Source: Rhizobium sp. (GTDB taxonomy: Bacteria > Pseudomonadota > Alphaproteobacteria > Rhizobiales > Rhizobiaceae). Taken from it: 64,000 bases of DNA. The notes below the pieces were generated by a model. It saw nothing but the letters and a program-made list of their open reading frames with translations. It ran no database searches and was not told where the DNA came from. A program made the translations under genes and the position numbers. Positions within the stretch are counted from its first letter, which is position 1. Every line of letters begins with the position of its first letter. Shown here one piece after another: positions 36,225 through 45,852 of this stretch. The stretch is from the NCBI GenBank assembly GCA_028290545.1, contig JAQGJP010000007.1, positions 1 through 64,000 of the forward strand, given 5' to 3'.

Positions 36225-36881
36225 ATGGGCTTCACCCTCGCAATCGGCGACATCCACGGCTGTTCCGAACAATTGGGCCAATTGCTCGACAGTATCGAAA
36301 TGTGGTGGCCGGGCGGCACGATCGTCTTTCTCGGCGATTATGTGGACCGGGGACCCGATAGCAGAGGCGTGCTTTTACGGCTGATGGCCGGACCAACAAA
36401 ACCCGGTTGGAAATGGATCGCACTCAAGGGCAACCACGAAGAGATGATGGTGTCCGCACTCAAGATCGGCGAACATGTCTCCCGATGGTTGGAGAACGGC
36501 GGCGAGGAAACGTCTCAATCCTATGGCGGTCATGTACCAGATGTGGTGCTTGATTGGGCTGACAATCTGCCAACCATCCATGTCGATGAGCATCGCATCT
36601 TCGTCCACGCGGGCGTCGATGACGCCATTCCGCTTGATGCGCAATCGGAGCGCACATTGCTGTGGAGCCGACCGCCGGTTGGGTCAGACAACGACTACTG
36701 GGGCAAGCATCTTTGTCATGGACACACGCCGAGGTCAGGCAATCCGACGACGACCGGCAACCGGACGAATGTCGATAGCGGCTGTGTTTTCGGCGGATCG
36801 CTCACAGCCGCGGTATTCGACGACGACCTGGCAGGCCCGCCGATCCGATTCATCAATATCGCCAACCGCTCCGTCCTTTAA
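36225..36881 (+). CDS. PPP-family metallophosphatase
   Basis: The product has 218 residues with every metal motif of the PPP family: GDIHG (8-12), GDYVDRGPDS (about 37-46), GNHEEM (about 69-74), VHAGVDDA and HGHTPRSG. It resembles bacterial serine/threonine or diadenosine tetraphosphate phosphatases of the PrpA/ApaH type. The target is not predictable. Its last bases overlap the convergent fadD gene by 4. Confidence 0.9.
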   Translation: MGFTLAIGDIHGCSEQLGQLLDSIEMWWPGGTIVFLGDYVDRGPDSRGVLLRLMAGPTKPGWKWIALKGNHEEMMVSALKIGEHVSRWLENGGEETSQSYGGHVPDVVLDWADNLPTIHVDEHRIFVHAGVDDAIPLDAQSERTLLWSRPPVGSDNDYWGKHLCHGHTPRSGNPTTTGNRTNVDSGCVFGGSLTAAVFDDDLAGPPIRFINIANRSVL

Positions 36882-38581
36882 CCTCGCAGTTCCTTGCGCA
36901 AAATCTTGCCGACATTGGATTTCGGCAGGCTGTCGCGGAATTCGATCTGGCGCGGCCGCTTGTAGTTGGTCAGTGACTTGGCGCAATATTCCTTCACGGC
37001 TTCCGCCGTCAGGCCCGGATCCTTCCTGACGATGAACAGCTTCACGGCCTCGCCGGAATGCCCGTCCGGCACGCCGACCGCCGCCACTTCCAGTACGCCG
37101 GGGAAGGCGGCGACAACTTCCTCGACCTCGTTGGGGTAGACGTTGAAGCCCGAGACGATGATCATGTCCTTCTTGCGATCAACGATCTTGGTATAGCCGC
37201 GCTCGTCCATGTAACCCATGTCGCCGGAGCGGAAGAAGCCATCCGGCGTCATGACTTTGGCGGTTTCGTCCGGCCGGTTCCAGTAGCCGGCCATGACCTG
37301 CGGCCCGCGAATGCAGATCTCGCCAACGTCTCCAAGCGGCAGCGTCTTGCCGTCGTCATCGCGGATGTCGATTGCGGTCGAGGGCAGCGGCAGGCCGATC
37401 ATGCCCGAGAACTCCTTGGCGTCCAGACGGTTGACGGTGACGATCGGCGAGGTCTCGGATAGCCCATAGCCCTCGGAAATCACGCAGCCAGTGACCGCCT
37501 GCCAGCGCTCGGCGACAACTTTCTGGCAAGCCATGCCGCCCGACAGCGTCAGCATCAGGCCGGAGAAATCGACCGTCTTGAAGTCTTCGTTGCTGGCAAG
37601 CGCGTTGAACAGCGTGTTGAGGCCGGGGAACACATGGAAACGGTGCTTTTTCAGCTCTTTGACAAAACCGGGAATGTCGCGCGGATTGGGGATCAGGAGA
37701 TTGCGCGCGCCCTCGTTCATGCCCATCACCATGTTCACGGTCAGGGCGAAGATGTGATAGAGCGGCAAGGCGCAGACGAAGGTCAGATCCTTCGGCTTGC
37801 CGCTCTTGATGCGATAGGCGGTGGCGAGCCAGACGGCGGTCTGCGACGCGTTCGACAGCACATTGCCATGCGTCAGCATCGCGCCCTTGGCGATACCGGT
37901 GGTGCCGCCGGTATATTGCAGGAAGGCGATGTCGGACGTGCCTATATCGACAGGCGTGAATGTCGCCGCCGCGCCTTCGGAGAGAACCTGCCTGAACTGC
38001 ACATGAGCGGGCAGCGACCAGGCCGGCACGAGCTTCTTGACCTTGCGCACCACGTAGTTGACCAGCAGGCCCTTGAGACCCAGCATCTCGCCCATCGAGG
38101 TGACCACGACCGTCTTGACGCCGGTACCCTCAAGCGAGGCCTGAACGGTGGCGGCGAAATTCTCGAGCACGAACAGGATGCTGACGCCGGAATCCTTGAG
38201 CTGGTGCTGCAATTCCCTCGGCGTATAGAGCGGATTGATGTTGACCACGACGGCGCCGGTCCTGAGCACGGCCATCGCCACGATCGGGAACTGCAGGATA
38301 TTGGGATACATGATGCCGACGCGGTCGCCCTTCTTCACGCCGCTTGCCTGCAGCCATGCGGCCACTTTCAGCGATTGACGTTCGACATCGCCGAAGGTCA
38401 TCGATTTTCCCATGCAGGTAAACGCTTGCTTGTCGGCGTTATCGCGGCAGGCCTTCTCGAACAGGCCGCCGACCGAGCTATGCTCGAGCGGGCCGATTTC
38501 GGCGAGAACGCCATCGGGATAGGATTTGAGCCAGGGGCGGCCGGGCGAACTCTCCTGGGTGGCCGGATCGAGTACCGTCAT
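36878..38581 (-). CDS. fadD: long-chain fatty-acid-CoA ligase
   Basis: The product has 567 residues from ATG 38581 (GGGAGGAAA site); a longer frame to 38656 is unlikely. AMP-forming ligase motifs are LQYTGGTTGIAKGAMLTHGN, SEGYGLSETSP and SGDMGYMDERGYTKIVDRKK, then MIIVSGFNVYPNEVEEV and a catalytic lysine region near KSNVGKILRKELRG. It activates fatty acids with CoA for degradation. A dyad at 38683-38698 resembling a LiuR site lies 100 bases upstream. Confidence 0.95.
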   Translation of the reverse strand: MTVLDPATQESSPGRPWLKSYPDGVLAEIGPLEHSSVGGLFEKACRDNADKQAFTCMGKSMTFGDVERQSLKVAAWLQASGVKKGDRVGIMYPNILQFPIVAMAVLRTGAVVVNINPLYTPRELQHQLKDSGVSILFVLENFAATVQASLEGTGVKTVVVTSMGEMLGLKGLLVNYVVRKVKKLVPAWSLPAHVQFRQVLSEGAAATFTPVDIGTSDIAFLQYTGGTTGIAKGAMLTHGNVLSNASQTAVWLATAYRIKSGKPKDLTFVCALPLYHIFALTVNMVMGMNEGARNLLIPNPRDIPGFVKELKKHRFHVFPGLNTLFNALASNEDFKTVDFSGLMLTLSGGMACQKVVAERWQAVTGCVISEGYGLSETSPIVTVNRLDAKEFSGMIGLPLPSTAIDIRDDDGKTLPLGDVGEICIRGPQVMAGYWNRPDETAKVMTPDGFFRSGDMGYMDERGYTKIVDRKKDMIIVSGFNVYPNEVEEVVAAFPGVLEVAAVGVPDGHSGEAVKLFIVRKDPGLTAEAVKEYCAKSLTNYKRPRQIEFRDSLPKSNVGKILRKELRG

Positions 38582-38682
38582 AGTTTCCTCCCGTTTGCCT
38601 CGCAGATCTATCCCACCTGCCTGCCGCAGGATGGGCAAAGACCGCCTGGCCTGCAAGCTGTTTATGACAGATATTGGTAACG

Positions 38683-38698
38683 CTTACGTTTACGTCAA
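38683..38698 (-). promoter_or_regulatory. LiuR-like dyad upstream of fadD
   Basis: On the minus strand TTGACGTAAACGTAAG has ACGT-AA-ACGT at its core with TT/AA flanks. The MerR-family regulator LiuR, which controls branched-chain and fatty-acid degradation genes in proteobacteria, uses a TTxACGTxxACGTxAA-like dyad. The identification is by consensus recall only. Confidence 0.4.
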
Positions 38699-38793
38699 TG
38701 AGGTGTCTAGCCTAGGTCATACCCATGTGGATCTGCATAGAAACCACCATCACGTTCGATTTATAGTTGTATTCTAGAGTTAACCTGTATAAA

Positions 38794-38887
38794 TTAAACG
38801 TATAACGAACGCCATTTTGAAAAGTAATGCCATTGAGTCGTTTGGCTCCTGCAGAGTCAGGCGCGGATCGAAACGTTATACGTTTAA
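38794..38887. repeat. pair of inverted 14-bp operator-like sites before the lactonase
   Basis: TTAAACGTATAACG (38794-38807) and CGTTATACGTTTAA (38874-38887) are exact inverted copies 80 bases apart. Each contains an AAACG-N5-CG-type half dyad; the second is AAACGTTATACGTTT, with fully symmetric AAACG/CGTTT. They look like two sites for one dimeric repressor of LacI or GntR type, possibly looping DNA. No such regulator gene is adjacent. Confidence 0.55.
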
Positions 38888-38904
38888 CTTGGTCACTGAT
38901 ATAA

Positions 38905-38927
38905 ACCTTCCGGTAATGCCGGAAGGT
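38905..38927. promoter_or_regulatory. perfect hairpin in the lactonase leader
   Basis: ACCTTCCGG and CCGGAAGGT pair perfectly around TAATG, ending 47 bases before the lactonase ATG. No T-run follows, so it is more likely an operator or a leader structure than a terminator. Confidence 0.45.
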
Positions 38928-38974
38928 CTCAAAAATGATGACTTCGAACTTAGAGAAGACCGAGGAGACAGCCG

Positions 38975-40063
38975 ATGACTGAAATGAAGGTAGTCGTTTG
39001 CGCAGGAACCAATTCGCGGGTGGAAGTCGGTAAACGACAAGGATGGGTGGCACTTTACGGCCTCGATTTAGCTTCGGGAAAAGCCCGTGAGATAACCAGA
39101 TCAAAGTTCGCTCCATCCCCATCGTTTCTAGCCTGGTCCGCAGGTAAATCCTCGCTCTATATTGCCAGCGAAATCGCCAGCGGCGATGGCCGGGTGACAA
39201 GTCTGTCGCTAAGTGACCACGCTTTCATTGAGGGCAACCATGCCGCGACGGGCGGCAATGGCGCCGTACATCTCTGCCTCGACCGGCAAGGCAAATTTCT
39301 GTTTGCCGCCAATTACCAGAGCGACGACACATCAGGCCCGGTCTCGGTTGCGGTCTTTCCACTCAAACCGGATGGCTCGCTCGGCACGATGGTGGGTTCG
39401 GCCCGGCATCAGGGGCATGGCCCTGACCACTCCCGTCAAAGCCGGCCGCATTGCCACTCGGTGATGATCAGCCCCGACAACCGGATCGTGGCGGCCGCCG
39501 ATCTCGGCACCGACAGCCTGTATCTTTATCACCTGAACGCTACGAATGGAACCATTGCGCTCGCCCAGCAGATCAAGCTGCCGCCCGGAACGGGCCCGCG
39601 TCACAGCGTGTTCCATCCATCGCTGCCATTCCTCTATCTGACCGGCGAGCTCAATTCATCGCTGGTGACGATTACGATCGATACCGTCTCGGCAGAGGCC
39701 CACGTGATCGACAGCACGAATGCAACCGCAACTGGTCCGGAAGGGCGTAACTACCCTTCCGGGATCGCCATGACCCCGGACGGTCACTACGTGCTGGTCG
39801 CCAATCGCGGCGCCGACATGATCTCGGTCTTCTGGATCGACCCGGAAAGCGGCAGGCCTACGCTGCGCAGCGAAGTTGCCTGTGGAGGTCGCTTTCCCCG
39901 CGCCATCCGCTTCGATCCGTCGGCGCGCTATCTCGCCGTCGCCAATCAGAAATCCGACGATATCAGCATTTTCGGCTGGGACTTTACGAAGGGCGTATTG
40001 TCGGGGAAACCGCTGATCAAGATCGACCTCCAGACCCCTCTGGATATGATCTTCGCCGATTGA
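38975..40063 (+). CDS. lactonase family beta-propeller protein
   Basis: The product has 362 residues (GAGGAGA ribosome site). It belongs to the seven-bladed lactonase family (Pgl/YbhE type), shown by repeated blade sequences: GAVHLCLDRQGKFLFAANY, HCHSVMISPDNRIVAAADLG, GPRHSVFHPSLPFLYLTGEL, SGIAMTPDGHYVLVANRGAD and PRAIRFDPSARYLAVANQ. The family includes 6-phosphogluconolactonase, but many members act on other lactones. There is no signal peptide. The elaborate operator-like leader suggests induction by a specific compound. It is convergent with ghrA, 3 bases apart. Confidence 0.88.
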   Translation: MTEMKVVVCAGTNSRVEVGKRQGWVALYGLDLASGKAREITRSKFAPSPSFLAWSAGKSSLYIASEIASGDGRVTSLSLSDHAFIEGNHAATGGNGAVHLCLDRQGKFLFAANYQSDDTSGPVSVAVFPLKPDGSLGTMVGSARHQGHGPDHSRQSRPHCHSVMISPDNRIVAAADLGTDSLYLYHLNATNGTIALAQQIKLPPGTGPRHSVFHPSLPFLYLTGELNSSLVTITIDTVSAEAHVIDSTNATATGPEGRNYPSGIAMTPDGHYVLVANRGADMISVFWIDPESGRPTLRSEVACGGRFPRAIRFDPSARYLAVANQKSDDISIFGWDFTKGVLSGKPLIKIDLQTPLDMIFAD

Positions 40064-40066
40064 GGC

Positions 40067-41026
40067 TCAATATCCCGCGTTGCGGGCGACGACATGTTCC
40101 AGTGGCTCTCCACTTTCGAAACGTTCGATCTGCCGTTCGACATGCGCAAACAGCGCATAGGTGTCGGAATCAGCCGCGGCATGCGGCGTCATGATCACGT
40201 GCTCCATCGCCCAGAACGGCGACGCGGCCGGCAGCGGTTCGGTCTGGAAGACATCGAGCGAAGCGCCCTTCAGCGTGCCGTCGTTCAAGGCGGCGATCAG
40301 GTCGGCCTCGACCTGGCTGCCGCCGCGGCCGGCATTGATGAACACCGGTGCGCCCAGCGCTCCGGTCTTGCGCAGCTTGCTGAACAGCGCCGCATCGTAT
40401 AGATTGCGCGTTTCCGCCGTCAGCGGCAGCAGGCCGACGAGGATGTCGGTCTTGCCCAGGAATTCATCCAGTCCATCGGCCGCGAAGGTTTCGACACCGT
40501 CGATCTCCTTCTTGCTCTTCGACCATCCGAGAACATTGAAACCCATGACCTTGAGCTTGCGGGCAGCGTCCGAACCGAGCACGCCCATGCCCGTGATACC
40601 GACATTGAGATCGGCGGCTTCCGGCTGCGTGAGCGGCAGCCATTTCTTTTCGCGCTGCTGGCGATCATAGGTAAGATGCTGGCGGAGATGCATCAGGCAC
40701 TGCATGACGATCCATTCGCTCATGCGGGTCGTCAGCGTATGATCGACGAAGCGCACCAACGGCAGATCCGGCAAGCCCGGCAGCGTCAGCACATGGTCGA
40801 CGCCGGCGCCGCCCGAGAAAAGCACCTTGAGGTCGGTAGCCCGCGAAAAAAGATCGTCGAGCGGCTTCCAGAGCACCGCATAATCGATGCCCGTGAGATC
40901 GTGTCCTTCATTGGCTGGATCGGCGCGATTGATGACTTCACGGCCCGGAAAGGCACGCTTCAGACCCTCGCGGACCTGATCGGGGTGGAAACGCAGATCG
41001 ACGATAACCGGACTCTTGGCAGGCAT
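40067..41026 (-). CDS. ghrA: glyoxylate/hydroxypyruvate reductase A
   Basis: The product is a 319-residue D-2-hydroxyacid dehydrogenase. NAD(P)-binding is shown by VGITGMGVLGSDAARKL, the active-site arginine is in FINAGRGGSQVEADL and the histidine in MTPHAAADSD. The GhrA-like subgroup reduces glyoxylate and hydroxypyruvate. Its stop lies next to the lactonase stop and it is 11 bases downstream of yejF, so it may be co-transcribed with the yej operon. Confidence 0.9.
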   Translation of the reverse strand: MPAKSPVIVDLRFHPDQVREGLKRAFPGREVINRADPANEGHDLTGIDYAVLWKPLDDLFSRATDLKVLFSGGAGVDHVLTLPGLPDLPLVRFVDHTLTTRMSEWIVMQCLMHLRQHLTYDRQQREKKWLPLTQPEAADLNVGITGMGVLGSDAARKLKVMGFNVLGWSKSKKEIDGVETFAADGLDEFLGKTDILVGLLPLTAETRNLYDAALFSKLRKTGALGAPVFINAGRGGSQVEADLIAALNDGTLKGASLDVFQTEPLPAASPFWAMEHVIMTPHAAADSDTYALFAHVERQIERFESGEPLEHVVARNAGY

Positions 41027-41036
41027 GCGAGATAAC

Positions 41037-42661
<1,625 letters not shown>

Positions 42662-42665
<4 letters not shown>

Positions 42666-43162
42666 TGGGCAACTTCCCGCAAAATCGAAGATAAGGTATC
42701 GGCGTTGGCACGTATCACATTGATAGATGGCATTGATTCGTCGCGGAACGGATGTCGAGTTTCTGCGACACTCGACATCCCCAGATCATTGGTGAGAAAA
42801 TGGGAACAACTCGTTAACTGGCTCGTGCTCAGGTGAACGGCATCTGGTAATCTTAGCGACTTGAAACTTGCGCGCAGAGCTGCAGCCCTTTCGAGCACGG
42901 CAAATGTTACTGGAATGACATTCAGCCAATAAATTCCCGAGCGGATCTGAAAATAAAATTTCGAGAGAGATTCAAGCCTGTCCCGATATGGATGGACGAG
43001 GACTTCGGAAAACGTCAGTTCGCTCGTGATGAAGAGCGGCTCGCGTCCTTGTTGTGGATGGCTATCGGTGATGATTTGCAGGAGCGAACCCACGGGACCC
43101 TGATCTTGGGCCAAATCAATGAGCACATTGGCGTCGAGGTAAATGCGTTCGAACACCGTCAT
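42662..43162 (-). CDS. PIN-domain toxin inserted in the yej operon
   Basis: The product has 166 residues. The PIN acidic residues are present: Asp10 in RIYLDANVLIDL, Glu53 in LTFSEVLVH, Asp107 in RLPDAVHLS and Asp126 in HFLTNDLGM. It is a VapC-like ribonuclease toxin by family. Its start overlaps the antitoxin stop by 4 bases, and its stop overlaps the yejF start. The codon pattern looks less GC-biased than the yej genes (many AT-rich stretches), which fits a transferred insert. Confidence 0.85.
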
Positions 43163-43443
43163 TCATCATCCCACTCATCACGCAGTTCGCGAATGCGTTT
43201 GACAGCTTCTTCGGGAGAAACGCTGGGCAGGCCAGAATTCCTAATTCTCCGCAAATCAAGCTTAAACTGCTCGGGACTCCGCGGTTTAATCTGATCTAGT
43301 GGAAGGGACCAGAAATCCCCCGCAACCTCCGTGCCTTCCGCCTCCTCCGCCACTATCCGTACGGTTTTGGCCCCCTCAAACTCTCTCTGCAGGTCCTCCG
43401 GCAAATTAGCCACTGGATAATGTTCTCGCACGACCTTGTTCAT
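43159..43443 (-). CDS. antitoxin partner of the PIN toxin
   Basis: The product is a 94-residue acidic protein from ATG 43443 beginning MNKVVREHYPVANLPEDL and ending RIRELRDEWDDE. No family is clear, although the first 40 residues could form an AbrB- or Phd-like DNA-binding part and the charged C-terminus fits a toxin-neutralising tail. The antitoxin role is inferred from overlap with the PIN gene and the upstream dyad at 43452-43476. A longer frame to 43539 runs into yejE. Confidence 0.72.
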   Translation of the reverse strand: MNKVVREHYPVANLPEDLQREFEGAKTVRIVAEEAEGTEVAGDFWSLPLDQIKPRSPEQFKLDLRRIRNSGLPSVSPEEAVKRIRELRDEWDDE

Positions 43444-43451
43444 GATTACAG

Positions 43452-43476
43452 ATCCTTCCGCTCTTTCGCGGAGGAT
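43452..43476. promoter_or_regulatory. dyad upstream of the yej-resident antitoxin
   Basis: ATCCTTCCGC and GCGGAGGAT are imperfect inverted arms around TCTTTC, nine bases before the antitoxin ATG and 31 bases after yejE. It may be the TA operator; the same stem could also act as an attenuator for yejE read-through. Confidence 0.45.
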
Positions 43477-43507
43477 AAGACGAGAACGTGGAAAAAGCGA
43501 GTTGCCG

Positions 43508-44620
43508 TCATCCGAACGTCTTTCTGGGGTCGAAAGCATCGCGCACCGCTTCGCCCATGAAGATCAGCAGCGACAACATGAAGGCGAGTGTGAAGAAAGC
43601 GGTAAAGCCCAGCCATGGAGCCTGCAGGTTATTCTTGGCCTGACCGACCAGTTCGCCGAGCGAGGGCGAGCCCGGCGGCAGGCCGAAACCCAGGAAATCC
43701 AGCGAGGTCAGCGTCGAGATCGAACCCGACAGGATGAACGGCAGCAAGGTCAGCGTCGCCACCATGGCATTGGGCAGCAGATGCCGCCACATGATCGTGA
43801 CGTTGCCGATGCCAAGCGCACGGGCCGCCCGAACATATTCGAAATTGCGGGCCCGCAGGAACTCGGCGCGCACCACGCCGACGAATGACGTCCAGGAGAA
43901 CAGCAGCAATATGCCGAGCAGGATGAAGAAGCCGGGCGGCAGGATCGCCGCGATGATCAACAGGATGTAGAGCACCGGCATGGCGGTCCAGATCTCGATG
44001 AAACGCTGCATGATCAGATCGATGAAGCCGCCGAAATAGCCTTGCACCGCGCCGGCGGAAACCCCGACAATGGCCGATGCGAAAGTCAGCGCCAGACCGA
44101 ACAGCACCGAAATCCGGAAGCCGTAGATGACGCGCGCGAACACATCGCGCGCCTGATCGTCGGTTCCCAGCCAGTTCATGTTGCCCAGCGTGCAGCCGGG
44201 ATCTGCGTCCTTCAAAGGATAGGCGGAGCAACGATCCTTCTGATCCATCAGCCAGAAGGGCGGGGTCGGCGCGGAGGTCGGAATGTTGGAATTGGCCGTC
44301 GAATAGGAGTAGCGGATCGGCGGCCAGATCATCCAGCCATTGGCCTCGATCTCGTCGCGGATGTAATCCGTGCGGTAGTCGGTCTCGGCCAGGAATCCGC
44401 CGAATTTGTCCTCCTGATAATCGGCGAAGATCGGCATCAGGATCTCGCCCTTGTAGGATATGACGATCGGCCGATCGTTGGCGATGAACTCGGCAAACAG
44501 GCTGAGGAAGAACAGCACCGCAAAGATCCAGAAGGCCCAGTAGCCGCGCTTGTTGGCGCGGAAATTGGCGAGGCGGCGGGCATTGACCGGCGTCAGGAAT
44601 GGCTTCTTGGCAAGCGCCAT
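43508..44620 (-). CDS. yejE: peptide ABC transporter permease YejE
   Basis: The product is a 370-residue inner-membrane permease with an N-terminal helix (about 30-50), a roughly 120-residue periplasmic segment containing [18 protein letters not shown], then five helices. The DppC-type EAA loop reads YVRAARALGIGNVTIMWRHLLPN in part. It forms the import channel with YejB. It starts 2 bases from the yejB stop. The next yej gene, yejF, is displaced by the TA pair. Confidence 0.94.
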   Translation of the reverse strand: MALAKKPFLTPVNARRLANFRANKRGYWAFWIFAVLFFLSLFAEFIANDRPIVISYKGEILMPIFADYQEDKFGGFLAETDYRTDYIRDEIEANGWMIWPPIRYSYSTANSNIPTSAPTPPFWLMDQKDRCSAYPLKDADPGCTLGNMNWLGTDDQARDVFARVIYGFRISVLFGLALTFASAIVGVSAGAVQGYFGGFIDLIMQRFIEIWTAMPVLYILLIIAAILPPGFFILLGILLLFSWTSFVGVVRAEFLRARNFEYVRAARALGIGNVTIMWRHLLPNAMVATLTLLPFILSGSISTLTSLDFLGFGLPPGSPSLGELVGQAKNNLQAPWLGFTAFFTLAFMLSLLIFMGEAVRDAFDPRKTFG

Positions 44621-44621
44621 C

Positions 44622-45719
44622 TCAAACCTCCCGCTTTTCGAAATCGATGCGCGGATCGACCCAGGTATAGACGAGGTCGGACACCAGCCCGATGATCAGG
44701 CCGATCAGCGAGAAGATATAAAGCGTGCCGAAGACGATCGGGTAATCGCGCTTCAGGATCGCCTCGTAGCCCATGCGGCCGAGACCGTCGAGCGAGAAGA
44801 TCGTTTCGATCAGCAGCGAGCCGGTGATGAAGGCACCGATGAAGGCACCGGGAAAGCCGGCAATGACAATCAGCATCGCATTGCGGAACACATGGCCATA
44901 GAGCACCTTGCGCTCGGTCAGGCCCTTTGCGCGCGCGGTGACGACATACTGCTTGCGGATCTCGTCGATAAAGGAATTCTTGGTGAGCAGCGTCGTCGTC
45001 GCGAAGGACGAGAGAAGCAGGGTGACGATCGGCAATGTCATATGCCAGGCGTAGTCGAGCACCTTGCCGCCGATGCTGAGCTGGTCGAAATTATCCGAGG
45101 TCAGGCCGCGCAGCGGAAACCAGTTGAAGAACGAGCCGCCGGCGAAAAGCACGATCAGCAGGATGCCGAACAGAAAGCCCGGCACGGCATAACCGACGAT
45201 GATGACGCCGGATGTCCAGACATCGAAGGTCGATCCATCCGACACCGCCTTCCTGATGCCGAGCGGAATGGAGATCACGTAGGAAAGCAGCAGGACCCAG
45301 ACGCCGAGCGAGATCGACACCGGCATTTTCTCCAGGATCAGGTTGATCACCGTCTCGCTGCGAAAGAAGCTCTCGCCGAAATCGAAGCGGGCGTAATTCC
45401 AGATCATCTCTCCGAAACGCTGGTAGGCGGGCTTGTCGAAACCGAACTGCTTTTCGAGCTTCTTGATCAGGTCGGGATCCAGGCCCTGCGCGCCACGATA
45501 ACGGCTCGATGCGTCGGACGAACCTGCATTGTCGTTGAAGCCGAGATCGTTGCCGCCGCTGTTGAGCCGGTCACTGCCGCTGTTCTGGCCGGTCAGGTCG
45601 GCGATGATCTGCTCGACCGGACCGCCGGGGGCAAACTGCACGATCGTGAAGGACAGCAGCATGATGCCCAGCAATGTCGGGATCATCAGCAGCAGACGCC
45701 TGAGGATATAGGCTCCCAA
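44622..45719 (-). CDS. yejB: peptide ABC transporter permease YejB
   Basis: The product is a 365-residue DppB-type permease starting at TTG 45719 with GGAGG six bases upstream (MGAYILRRLLLMIPTLLG). Six membrane segments are apparent. The EAA loop is YVVTARAKGLTERKVLYGHVF, read across about 237-257. The N-terminal periplasmic region contains the long insert usual for YejB. With YejE it imports peptides such as microcin C and, in rhizobia, host antimicrobial peptides. Confidence 0.94.
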   Translation of the reverse strand: MGAYILRRLLLMIPTLLGIMLLSFTIVQFAPGGPVEQIIADLTGQNSGSDRLNSGGNDLGFNDNAGSSDASSRYRGAQGLDPDLIKKLEKQFGFDKPAYQRFGEMIWNYARFDFGESFFRSETVINLILEKMPVSISLGVWVLLLSYVISIPLGIRKAVSDGSTFDVWTSGVIIVGYAVPGFLFGILLIVLFAGGSFFNWFPLRGLTSDNFDQLSIGGKVLDYAWHMTLPIVTLLLSSFATTTLLTKNSFIDEIRKQYVVTARAKGLTERKVLYGHVFRNAMLIVIAGFPGAFIGAFITGSLLIETIFSLDGLGRMGYEAILKRDYPIVFGTLYIFSLIGLIIGLVSDLVYTWVDPRIDFEKREV

Positions 45720-45852
45720 ATCAGGCCTCCGTGCCGCGTGAAATTTTCGCCAATTGGCCGGCCAAGAACATTTGCACCAACATATCGATTCGCATTGCGC
45801 CTAGGAACGTGATGACAGGCTAAAGTGCAAGCCTTTCGTCAGCCTCGCGACA

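Noticed and set aside
38712..39200. Minus-strand frame of 162 codons across the lactonase start
   Set aside because: It covers the operator region and the antisense of the lactonase gene, with no ribosome site or domain.
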